The notes under the pieces are model-generated. The model was not told the DNA's origin and did no database searches. It saw only the letters and a list, made by a program, of their open reading frames with translations. A stretch of DNA of 64,000 nt from Eumeta japonica (taxonomy: Eukaryota; Arthropoda; Insecta; Lepidoptera; Psychidae): NCBI GenBank assembly GCA_005406025.1, contig BGZK01000018.1, positions 1 through 64,000 on the forward strand. Reading direction: 5' to 3'. Positions within the stretch are counted from its first letter, which is position 1; every line of letters starts with the position of its first letter. The position numbers and the translations under genes were made by a program. Below are positions 35,792 through 46,685 of the stretch, piece by piece.

Positions 35792-35863
35792 ATAACACTT
35801 TATCGTTAACTAAAACGATAAAGTGTTATCGTTTTAGTTAACGTCAAAATCGTTAACTAAAAC
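35792..35863. repeat. Alternating inverted units (three overlapping hairpins)
   Basis: Hairpin 1: arms 35792-35807 and 35814-35829 (16 bp, exact). Hairpin 2: arms 35804-35820 and 35827-35843 (17 bp, exact). Hairpin 3: arms 35831-35843 and 35851-35863 (13 bp, exact). The unit CGTTAACTAAAAC thus occurs forward, reversed, then forward again. Confidence 0.95.
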
Positions 35864-36429
35864 ACTAACACATAATTATCTGTTGTTTTTAGTCCGACAA
35901 TGGCACATCACTAATGGACATATTACATATCAGTTCGTGACGTGACGTACGTATGGATGATATAATTTAGAAAATATGAAAAGGAATACAAAATCTGGTA
36001 CACAATCTGATACAAAATCTGATACAGATCATTATCGGTTTGGAAAGATATTTTTATATAATGTTCTTTATTCTTTATGTTGTCTACTTTACATAAGTAT
36101 ATAAAATATTCATAACTATTTTACATATACCCCGAAAAATTCCGTTTTGTTTATGTCTAATATATCAGTGCTTGGCGTGTGTGGCAGAACACTTGATGAC
36201 ATATATCCGTCGCTGGCGTTGAAAGGGTTAAAACATAACATTTGTCAGATACGTTACTCAAATTTAAAGCTATTAGTAAAATACGAGTAATAAAGTAATT
36301 CAATTTTCTAAATTTGCGTAAATTTTTTCATCCCTTACTATATGCGAGCACTTATCACTTCGTTGGACAGGTTTTTTCTTAGCTATGGCAGCACTTTTTA
36401 TTAGAGACAACTGAATGCAAAAAGCAGAG

Positions 36430-36830
36430 AACGTCGATAAGCAAGCGACTGTTGAAGTTCATCTGTCGCAATCCTTCATTTCCTCTTTAATCCCTCTCGG
36501 CGTCCGATTGTCCTGTTACGAATCCAGCGATTCCCGGCTCAGATATGAAGCGACAATACTAATGAGCGAAATCAAGAGGGTGCTCCCGGGCCGTTTTTCT
36601 TTCGCGGCAAATGTCCGATGTTATTAGTCAGCGGCGTTCGGGGCTACGTGAAAAATGCTGCAGCTCGCCCGCCAATAACTCCGCGGAGCCTTTAAAGGTG
36701 TTTTTTTTTTCTCTACGTTCCGGACCGAATTCGGCGTTTCGCTCGCTGTGCAAAGGATCGTTGCCCGCCAAACAAGAAAATCTGTGTTCAAATAGACAAA
36801 TTCGATTGTACCATCGTTTCTGAACCGTGT
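36430..36830. other. GC-rich island
   Basis: Contains GCTCCCGGGCCGTTTTTCTT, CAGCTCGCCCGCCAATAACT and CGGACCGAATTCGGCG. Overlapping ORFs on both strands (36415-36627, 36611-36823, 36624-36842) are unremarkable and share no motif. Candidate conserved non-coding element. Confidence 0.4.
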
Positions 36831-37273
36831 GACACAGCTCACAGAATGAATAAAATATTTATACAGATAAGCTCACAAAGAATACATTTATTACAGCGTG
36901 GTACCGTAAGCTATCGAACTGTGTTTCCGCTTCACTTCTGCTGCGGTTAACGTAAGTTATGATTGCAAACAATTTCGACTTGTAAAGGAGAATTAGATTT
37001 CGTTAAAAACAGGCCTCAAGCTTTTACTACTAGCGTGCGCATCGGCGTATACGCAGACTATTCAATTTTCTTTCGAAGATCAACTCTTTTTTTTAATGTT
37101 CCCCTTCAATTTTCTATTAACAGACTACAATGCAAAAAGTGAATAAGAGTACAGAAAAAAAATGATGACGGATTTATCATGAGAGCTGGCTTAGGGGAAA
37201 ATGTATAGAGAAAAGTTGGAGCAAAAGCGATTTAGCTCCTTTCATTGTTCAATGAATGAAATTACAAAGAAAG

Positions 37274-37331
37274 TGTAATTGATTTACTTTTACCTTCAGA
37301 TTAATCTGAAAGTAAAAGTAAATCAATTACA
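37274..37331. repeat. 58-bp palindrome, no spacer
   Basis: Arms 37274-37302 and 37303-37331 are reverse complements with one mismatch, centred on CAGATT/AATCTG. Confidence 0.95.
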
Positions 37332-37339
37332 TACATTTT

Positions 37340-39130
37340 AAGTTCAGTGACATACATCTCCACAAGCTCACCTTAAATATATATATAGAGTGTGAAATCA
37401 GCCGGAATGTTTTCTTATCCTCAACTTCGATGGAGCTGCGACCAATCGTCACCGTATGCTATAACTATACATAAAAGTCAATTCCTTGGCTTAAACATTG
37501 GTTCTTCACATTTCACGTACGGTCAAGCTTATGTCACTGTCAGAAGCAACTCGGTTTAAACGAATCACATGAGGGACAGTATTAGTTTTGCTAAAACTGA
37601 ATACGATAGCCTCAAATATAATCACCGTCTAGACTTGTCTAACATTGATAAGCCGAAATGCTAAAGAAAAACAAGCCAATCCAAAGAAAAGCCTGTATGG
37701 GGAATCTATAGCCAAGCTATGAAAAATAGAGACACAAAAGAAGAATTACCAACAATAAGAAACAAATCCAATTGTACAAATTTACCTAAAATTTCTGTAG
37801 AAATTATTGTTTACCTATACAAAAGGCGTTTCCAGCACTCGGCCGTCCCGACAAAAAGCAAAACTTATGTATTACAATTTAGCCGGACCCAAAGCGCGTC
37901 ATCATTCAGCCGCCATTTTGCATTCTCTCCATTCGCGACGTTCTCGCGTAAATAAATATATATAAATATTCGTATCTAGAATTTTCTATAGAAAAACCGT
38001 TGTACAGTGACTTTTGAAGCGAGTCTATCTATTCTAGTGAAAGGCACAAAGTTTATAAGCGGATCGGAGCAGTTCACAACTCGGGAGCGATCAGGATGAA
38101 AAATATCGCAGCGCCCCGACACAATGTTAGCGAAATAAAATCCGAAAGCCGCTTAATGTCCGAGGCAGACTTGTGTAGCGTTAACACGGGATCTCTTTGT
38201 GCTCAGTATTAGCACTGCCGATATTGAACCTTCCTGATTTATTACGGTCAAATTCTTATATTCCTCAGAAAATAATGCATGTCTCTAGCAAAAATCTTTT
38301 GTGTATTTGTTCGTATGCCGGAAAAATACTGGTATGTTGTACGAAATCGACTACTTTTGTAATACGAAAAGTGCGAGCATTTTAGTGATGGCGCAACGGT
38401 TTATAAATTTTCTCAATAATACAAAGTGTCATTTATGTGCGAAAATAAAAATGTAGTCACAATAAAAATAATAGAAAGTTTAGAGAAATATTTGGATCAA
38501 ATCTATGAGTTTGATCGGAATGCAATGATTTTACTATTACATATTCGTCTAGAATAACTATAATTATATGAATGAGAAAAATCACAGAAGATTAAAATTA
38601 AATATTCTAATTGGCTATGATTAACTTTACTATGATAAATAATACATTACGAGCTCAAATATATATTTGGCATTGGCAGGAAATTCATGGAGTGCCCTTC
38701 TCTTTCAAAGTACTAGATCTTAATACTAGCTGCAGTGCCTTTCCGATCAGTCGTAAAATGTTCGCCAAGTTTATTTTTATCTTATCCACTGTCTCGTATC
38801 TCTTCTAATATAATTATCTGGTCTTTTATCCAGACGAAGACATCAAACAACGATGAATTTAAGAAATATGGTGACCATGCCTTCCATAGATAAATTAAAC
38901 CATGATTATTTTTTATGTAAATTTAGATGTTATTTCGTTATTTAACAATCATTGTCATGAACATTATAATATTTTATTGAAATATTGAATAGTTATACCG
39001 TTCAGTATGTCTTGTAGTTCAAAAGAATCTAGAAACCACATTGAGATAGATATATATTCATTCATTGTTAAATTGTTATTACTAATTCTATTATTAACAC
39101 TTAAACCCCTAACTGAAAATGTGATACGAT
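37340..39130. other. Non-coding DNA
   Basis: Mostly AT-rich; 37830-38200 is richer in G+C with no recognisable frame. An ORF at 38611-38808 shows no known motif. Confidence 0.4.
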
Positions 39131-39138
39131 ATTCTTCA

Positions 39139-39490
39139 ACGAGCACAGCTATTTCATACCCAAATGTTTGTGTAGGGTTGATTGTATTTGACTCATGCTT
39201 ATGCTTAAGGATGCTCGAATCTCATGGTAGGTCACATGTCTGTCTGTTTCTATCATACGGCGCACAGCATCGATGGTTTTGTTCTCAGCGGTGAACGGGC
39301 GACCATCACGAAATTCGTCATTGAGATTGACACGACCGCGCTTGAATTCTGCAAAACAGTTATAAATAGTCATCTTACATGGTGATTCATCACAAAAAGC
39401 AGTTCGAAGCCAATCGACGCTCAGCTAAACTGTCAAGTTACGCTTAAAATTGTAAATCATACTATGAAAATTTTCTCGACTTACATTCAT
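39139..39490 (-). pseudogene. mariner transposase N-terminal part
   Basis: From MNVSRENFHSMIYNFKRNLT, a stop, then an open frame (39149-39373) with MTIYNCFAEFKRGRVNLNDE, DAVRRMIETDRHVTYHEIRA and SQIQSTLHKHLGMK, followed by a stop where Lys is expected. These are the two helix-turn-helix modules of the DNA-binding domain. The catalytic domain is absent. Confidence 0.85.
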
Positions 39491-39661
39491 AGTGATGACA
39501 CTCAATTTTTAAAATGACGCCACAATGTAAAGACAATGCATAGTTAGATGAAACAAACTATATTCTACAGTCAAAGAATTCTATTTTCAAATGCAGTAAT
39601 TACTTTTTTAAATGTTGTTTATTTAAGTGGCCAGTTCCAGAAACTTATAGTTTGCCCCACG
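39139..39661 (-). mobile_element. Truncated mariner (lineage 1, copy 2)
   Basis: The 5' TIR on the minus strand is CGTGGGGCAAACTATAAGTT, with TA at 39662-39663 just outside. The transposase gene begins at 39490 and homology to the 27612 mariner stops at about 39139. No second TIR is visible downstream, so the 3' part was deleted or replaced. Confidence 0.8.
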
Positions 39662-39664
39662 TAT

Positions 39665-41445
39665 ATACACAATTTCTTGAGCCATAAATAATAGTTACAG
39701 TAAAAGTTACTTGAATTATAAAATTTGAAATTCTAGAAAATCCTAAAATAATTAAATAATTACTTGTGTTTGAACCGGTGCCACCTAAAACAAAGCAAAA
39801 ATTTTGAAAATGAAACCAAAGAATACAAACATTAACAAGAGACAACAAAATTCAACAAATTAGTATATCAAAGTATTAAGTCAAATATATGTCAAATTAT
39901 GAAAATTAATACATAACCGCGTTTGGCACATTATTAGTTGGCAAGCAAAATAATTATTTGTTTTAGTTGAAAACTACTAATTATTTGATTATTTTAAGAT
40001 TTTTTGATGGCTATTTTCATTTATTTTTACTACAGTTTTTTTTATTTCATGTTCTTGCAATCAAAAGGTATCAAAAATAATAGATTATTTTGTTGTTTAT
40101 GTACAAATTTGTATATATTATTGACATACTGCTCAGGTAACTTGTGATTATATTACGTAAGTTAAAATAATTAAAATTCACAATTGAAATTTAAATAATC
40201 TTGTAATAATTATTTTCGAAGCATATTAATTATATTCATTTGAAATGCGATATTTCAAAATACCTATTAGACTACAAATGAAATGACATAGTTAAAAAAT
40301 ATAAGAAATTAAATTGTATAATTAAATAGTAATTAAAAATTATGAATTTTTAAACAATATTTTCCTTTTTAGTACTGCAACACAATACATCAGTATAAGA
40401 AAGAAGAAAATATCCAATCTTAAAAAAAAACGATAAAAATCATGATGGATTTTCGACGGGCATGATCTATTTTAGACTATAATCTTACTAACGCTCGAAT
40501 AGTCGCCATTAAGTCTAGTACATAGTTGAGGAAATTAGAAATAGATCAGATGAGGTGTAGAAACCGAAAATGAAAGTTTGGCTACAGTTAATTATTGACA
40601 ACTTATATTGAAGTAGTTTAATTCGTGACTTTGATAGCAACATAATTGGCAGATTTCGTAGTATTACTGCAAAATATATATTGCGTAGACACAATCACTT
40701 ATAAACATATTACGTCTATATTTTCAAAATTCTCTTTTTTAAACAAAAATTGTTTGATATTATAATAAAAAAATAACCAACAGAATGAAAAAATAAATAG
40801 TTAATATTTTTTAATTGATTGTTCCTATGAATTCATAAAATTATATTAAGCCTACTTGGCACGTAAAGTACATCCGTCACCGCTCGAATGTAATTGGTTA
40901 AAAATCGCGTTCGAAACTCCTCCTGTTTTTGACAAAAACTCCCACTTACGATATTTTATTCAAGTACTATGTCGCCTTAATCGCCGATATAATATATACC
41001 TAATAGTTAATTAAGCTCTCACTCCAACCTGAAAACACCCTCGCGTAGCACTATATCTAAAAGGAGAAATTTGTCTGTGTACTATTTGGAGACAAAGACT
41101 GAATGTTTCTTCATCCGTAAAATGTATTATTTCTGACAATAGGTGGTAGAAACAAAAAATAAATGTTCAAAAATCGGTATATTTAAAACAAAAAGTTAGT
41201 CTAAAAATTGAGAAACATTCCTATGTTCTTAAAATGGAGACAAAGTCCTGTAAGATGCTGTATATGTATTTCTAATAATTAAGAAAACCAGTAATATAAT
41301 TGTGTTCTAGTTTTTTCCTTTTAAGTTTTGAGATCTTTCACATTAGTGAAAAATTTTTCTTCAGGGAAATGCATAATTAGATATTTGCCTATAACGCCAA
41401 CTTATAATACATATAATGCAACTCACCGCTGAATCTCTAATCTAT
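39665..41445. other. AT-rich non-coding DNA
   Basis: No element or gene recognised. A GC-richer patch at 40860-40950 and another near 41010-41060. Confidence 0.45.
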
Positions 41446-41449
41446 TTTT

Positions 41450-41605
41450 AACACGCTTTTATTAGCTTCACCTGTATGTATCTATGTAACCGACTCCTTT
41501 ACACTTGATTTTGTCCCACTTCACACGAACAGATTTAATTTAAACTTTGTACACACATCAAGAACCGGTGACAATACAACAATTCAATAAGTGTATCCTC
41601 TTATC
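41450..41605 (+). repeat. Interspersed repeat (ACACGCTTTTATTAGCTTC family), copy 1
   Basis: CGCTTTTATTAGCTTCACCT, GTATGTATCTATGTAACCGA, CAAGAACCGGTGACAATACA. A second, longer copy is at 45345-45885. Confidence 0.6.
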
Positions 41606-41667
41606 CTGATCAGGATCGCTAGGATCGAATAATTTCGTCACGTATCGTCTGCGTGAGAGCAAGTGGT

Positions 41668-41725
41668 TTATTACTGTTACTAAATTCTATTACTGTTTTG
41701 TAATAGAATTTAGTAACAGTAATAA
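41668..41725. repeat. Inverted repeat, 26-bp perfect arms
   Basis: Arms 41668-41693 and 41700-41725, exact, 6-nt loop TGTTTT. Confidence 0.95.
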
Positions 41726-41817
41726 GCATTATTAATAATTCAACTATTGTTGTATTGTTAAAAATTACAAATTTTTACCAATCAACCGAACTAAAAAGTG
41801 AAAAATAAATATAGTTT

Positions 41818-42106
41818 AAAAAAACTAAAAAACACGCTTTTAAAGCACATCAAACTAAAAAGTAAAAAATAATCCTAAATATGAACTCAAAAAAATTATG
41901 AACAATGACGAAAAATACTAGTATTATTGTGGAAAAAGCGTGGGTTTCTCTATATAATTAAAAATGTGGCACAAAGCGCCCCACGCTTTTTCCACAATAA
42001 TACTAGTATTTTTCGTCATTGTTCATTATTTCTTTGAGTTCATATTAAGGATTATTTTTCACTTTTTAGTTTGATGTGCTTCAAAAGCTTGTTTTTTAGT
42101 TTTTTT
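41818..42106. repeat. Long hairpin, 127-bp arms, 35-nt loop
   Basis: Arms 41818-41944 and 41980-42106 align without gaps and with about seven mismatches. Just outside the left arm, 41790-41807 (ACTAAAAAGTGAAAAATA) repeats an internal segment in direct orientation and matches the right-arm version exactly. No ORF or TIR terminus is evident. Confidence 0.95.
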
Positions 42107-42109
42107 TTT

Positions 42110-43765
42110 AATTATATTATTACACAACAAATTTCCATCCAACAATGACAATATAGTCATAATCACATTTGCAGGATTATTTTAAACACATTTACGGTGG
42201 TGGTAAAAAATTAATTTCCTGTTACGTACTGTTTGACGTGTTTGTTTTCTATCTCTGATGATGTGCTAAACACGCACAAAACGTATGTAGAAATTCAGTA
42301 CAAATTAATAAGTCGGATTTGATAATTACAATATTATTAAATTTCAACTTAACTGGTTTAGCTGTTCTATAACTATCAAACTTCTCAAATCAAAATTCAG
42401 TTTTTTGGCTGGAGATTCATAACGGAAAAGCAAATCCAAGGGTCGACGGTGCTTATATGCTACGTGATATTGCATATTTCAGGCAAGCGTTTAAGTTGCT
42501 ATTTCTTTTTCTACCGTTATACTAATTGTAAGCTCAATCATTACATAGTCAGCAAAACATTTTTTTTCCATTTAAATTGCTTTCGCTATAATACTATAAT
42601 TATGTATACGGTATATCAGTAAGAAAAAACACCAGTGCTCCTCTTATGTGTTACCGTCGCATAGTTTTTAATCTCTATTCACACGCCATATCACAATTAG
42701 AACAGTTTTTTTTCTTCTTTTTCTTAGTTTGAATATCTGATTCCGCTTCAAAATTCAAACACTCAAAATTCTCTTGGATCTGTGGCAAGATCAGATCTCG
42801 TCTTAGGTGCCTCTAGATCCATTCGTGTTGACAACTTTATCGAGCGGTTTTCGATAAATTGCGTCGAGGGAAAACTAAATAAATCCGAAAGGAACTTTAG
42901 ATAAGGTAATGGTTTCACTAATGTCTGCTGGCTGGCGAGACCCTAGCGCAGTCTTAGTACGCCTGGGCGGTTCGTCGGCAGCGCTGCTTTCAGCCATGAA
43001 TAGAGTTAGTTCTGGGACAGTGACTTCCGAAACTTTTATTGGTTATTTTTTTATCAAAAATATATTAAATATCCAAGCTCTTACAAATATTTAATTTATA
43101 CAGCGGGAAGTTAAAAATTTTTTTTCAAAACATCGATCTGTATCACGGTTCATACTTCAACTGAAAATATCAATTTGTATTCCTAAAAAAGTGTTTTTTA
43201 TGTGATGTTTTTATCATGTGATATTTGTGCAGTAATATCTTACTTGTCTACAAACTTTATAATTCTAGGTGAACGGGAACCAATTTATTGGTTTTGATTT
43301 ATTGACAAAATTGAAAATATGCTGCAAAAATGGTAGAAGTTTTTGATTGCATTGACTTAAAATTTTGATTATTTGACAACTTCAAGGAATCATAAATTTA
43401 AGTATTTGGTACAATTTCAACTTGATATCTACATGTTTTTGTGAAAAAAATGGTGTTTATTAATGGACAAAGACACAGACGATCAACGAAATGTTTCTAT
43501 ATTGAAGGTTTCTTAAGAGGTACGGAATTCTAAATACAAACGACATCAGAAGTGTTAGAATGGTAAATAACATGATCAAATGTAATTAAATATTGTTAGA
43601 TATTAATAAAACTTATTATATACAGATCTATGACAACTATTATTTCTTTAAATATACTAAACATGTTTGGAACTGCTTACAATTAAGTATATCAGGACAC
43701 AGTGCAGCATGCGATGCTAACAGTAATTTTATTTATCTATCATTCAAAAATACACCCTCCATTAG
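42110..43765. other. AT-rich non-coding DNA
   Basis: A short GC-richer patch at 42905-43020 contains a 61-codon ORF without known motif. Nothing else recognised. Confidence 0.4.
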
Positions 43766-43767
43766 CT

Positions 43768-44452
43768 GTTATGAAATCGATCATGCGTTTTTCCGCAAAT
43801 ATTCATAATCTCCTTCTTTTTTAGACCAACTTTGCCAAAGAAACCATAGTTATTACAGTAGCCGTTTCTGAGAAAAATACTTCAGAACGTAAACGTGTAT
43901 AACGTACGAAATACAGCCCTAACAGTTAGTAACACAATGCGTGCTCCCAAACCCACCGACCCCGTAATGCGGTTACGTCGCAGTAGTGTATAGCAAGTCC
44001 GCTTCGCGAATGCTCGTCCGCGCGCGGTAAACGACCCGACGCGCAGTTTTAGAGATTCATTTTGTAATTAAGTATTGCGTTCACGATATTGACATTTTGG
44101 AAACTAATATTGCGTGTGATTAATGTTTAAGTGTTTAATAACAATGCCTTTTACTGCTATCGAATATGCAAACATGATTTCATGTTGGACAGTTTGCAAA
44201 GGTGACTTCGCTCTGCTCTAAAACTTTGTAGTAAAATTTAACCTAACAGTCAAGAATCTGTGAGTCCACGAGTAAAATTACGTGCTGTTTATCGTTTGCG
44301 TCGATCAATTCCTAGGGTTTTCTCTGCACATTCTTTGAATATTATTTATAAACATATTTTCAATCATTTATTTTATATATAGTTCCTTTGGCAAAGTTGT
44401 TCTAAAAAAGAGATTATGAATATTTGCAGAAAGACGCGTGATAGATTCCACC
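43768..44452. mobile_element. DNA element with about 65-bp terminal inverted repeats
   Basis: The left end (43768-43834) and the right end read on the minus strand (44452 down to about 44384) share CGCAAATATTCATAATCTC / TGCAAATATTCATAATCTC, then TTTTTTAGA.CAACTTTGCC and AAAG.AAC, about 80-85% identical. The interior has a GC-rich core (43915-44045) with no protein frame. Exact termini and target duplication are not clear, so the superfamily is open. Confidence 0.65.
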
Positions 44453-44652
44453 AGTATATTAGTACAGACGCTTTATGAACACGGAAGAGAGCAAAAGATT
44501 TTTCTTTAATTTTATAGATGGATAAGTGGAAAGCCATCCAACACTATTCTAAATAACCTCATGTTAGCCGATCCGCCTTTTAAATTAACTAAAGATATAA
44601 CGTCAACTCACACATAAATACATACATACGTATGGTGTCCGTGTGTGCACTC

Positions 44653-44655
<3 letters not shown>

Positions 44656-44705
<50 letters not shown>
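44656..44705. repeat. (TA)25 microsatellite
   Basis: Fifty bases of uninterrupted TA, preceded by GTGTGTGCACTCGTG. Confidence 0.95.
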
Positions 44706-44708
<3 letters not shown>

Positions 44709-45344
44709 TTGCTACTATGGATTAAAGAGGGTTTTCATGCGGATATCGTAATGAGTAAATCATAAAATCGTATTTTTTGTTTCGGTTTTTGCGGGTTCTT
44801 TCATTTCTTCAACTTGAAGTACATTGCGGAGTTTGTTAAGGTGACGTGCAAGCTGGTTATCGGAAGGTACTTGAACTTCACTCGAGTCGTAAACAATAAC
44901 TAGCGGCCAAGGTCAAGTTTTTAATTCGACGATATTGTATATCATTATATTAGGTATTGCCAGGTGGGTAAAATAGTTTGTTTTCTGCATGGCAAACATG
45001 TGTTTAAGTTAGAAAAAGGGGTAGCGGGATACATAAACGTAATATATATATATATAAACTCTATACATTAAAAATATTTGAAAATAACTACTCAGTAGGG
45101 TATTAAAATGCTTACAAAATACATTTCAATGATTTTCGAAATTTTTGTCTCTATCGGCTCTTAATTTGCTTGCACGCTCCGTAAAATGTACGAATTTGAC
45201 AGAATTTGTAGACGATTTTGACTGACATGACTGACTGACATGACAGAATTTCGTAAAATTTCGATACTAAATTTCATGAAATTCGGTATCGAAAGAGTAA
45301 TATAGGATAGTTTTATCTCATTTTGCTACTATTTATAACATACT

Positions 45345-45885
45345 TTTATTAGCTTCGTTTATATGTCTCTAATCTCTATATATGTATTTATGCATGTATC
45401 CATGTAACAAAATCTCAGAGACTAAATTTCACAATCTTGTAATTGTTGGATCATGGTGAAACTTGGCAATTGCGTATAGTTCTGATAACAATACAATGAT
45501 ATCGTATCACTAAACTGATCTAATCATAAAACCAGAAGCTAAACACGGAACTCCATAATGGAATAATATTGTATATCCTAGCCGTGTTTGGGCTCATTGG
45601 AATTGTATTGAAACGCACTTTAGTCATAATTGGTTTTCAGGGTCTGATAATGGAACCGGAAGATTGGCACTGGAATCGGAAGATTGGCTTCTTGGAATTC
45701 CCTTGAGATGCACTTTAGCTGTGATGGATTTTCGGAGTCTGATGACGGAGCTGGTAGATAGGTTTTGAAATTCTGTAACGAACAACGTATTCTAGCCGTG
45801 CTTGGACTAGATTTAATTATCATGAAGTGTACTCCACTCGTGAATAATTTTCAGAGTTTGATGACAGATCCAGAAAGTATGCATT
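45345..45885 (+). repeat. Interspersed repeat copy 2 with internal minisatellite
   Basis: Starts ACTTTTATTAGCTTCGTTTA like the 41450 copy. From 45596 a unit ending TTTTCRGRGTYTGATRAYGG or its diverged form occurs three times (45596-45659, 45690-45754, 45806-45878), spaced by about 95 and 117 bp, so it is a decayed tandem array. A minus-strand ORF across it is a by-product. Confidence 0.6.
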
Positions 45886-46685
45886 GGAATTTCATAAAAT
45901 AAAGTCTAACTGTATTAAGACTGTCTGAAATTCACAAAATTCTTTGTAAAATAGCCTTGCTCTCTATGCGGTCTGCAGGTGGTGGTTTAAATCAACCTGA
46001 AAGTTAGAATCCTGCATTCCTACTCAATCTAAAGTGAAAAATATGCTGAGAGCAGATTGATATGACAGTAGTTAAAAAGTCATGAATAATGCCTCACTTC
46101 AGGGCATAGGGCATAAGCCTTTTATTACTAAATTTTATTATTTTTTTTAATTTTTGACTAAAAATTATAACAAAATTTGTAATAAAAAAACTATTAAAAA
46201 AACGCTTTTTGTAAATAGATAGGCAGTTTAGTAAAACCAATAAATAATCATTGAGTCTGTCCCCTCTGTCTATCCTGAAAAAGCCTGAGGGCAATACATA
46301 TGTGTGGTAAAATATTTGAGTGTAAGAGCGTGGGGCGCTTTCCCTCGAAAACGAATAACTAACACCGGTCAACACGATTTTACAGTCTGGCTCTGCGTGT
46401 TAAATTTTAATTTCTTCTACGTTACCAATAAAGAAAAAAAAATTTCTGATCAATGTTTGCTTTTGAGTGATTTTGTATTATTTTCATAATTTCATTTTAA
46501 ATTACAATTACAAAACTTTTTGCTCAACACCAGAATCTTTTCAATTAAAGAATTGAGATAAAAAATAGCAAATAAATGTAAAGTAACAAAAAATCACGTT
46601 CAGAAATGAGTATTTTAGTGGTTGTCATATGTTTGTATGGACATTCTTGTATTAAACCTCAAATGCAATCTCCCATCATATTATC

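Larger units (their letters stand above)
34491..36227. mobile_element. piggyBac-like non-autonomous element, 1737 bp
   Basis: Both ends are flanked by TTAA (34487-34490; 36228-36231). The left end starts CCTTTTCGCCGCCTGCCGTA and the right end, read inward on the minus strand, starts CCCTTTCAACGCCAGCGACG; both continue with ATA...GTCAT. TTAA targets and CCY ends are hallmarks of the piggyBac superfamily. No transposase frame is present, so it would need help in trans. Inside are a Helitron-like end (34750-34893) and a three-unit inverted repeat (35792-35863). The TIRs are only moderately alike, so the assignment is tentative. Confidence 0.55.

Noticed and set aside
31319..42106. Hairpins as bacterial-type terminators or a CRISPR array
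   Set aside because: Arms differ at every site, there is no T-tract or regular spacer, and the surrounding DNA is eukaryotic with LINEs, SINEs and mariners.
44656..44705. (TA)25 as a functional element
   Set aside because: Ordinary microsatellite; no sign of function.
45620..45823. 67-codon minus-strand ORF
   Set aside because: Translation of the minisatellite units; no independent support.
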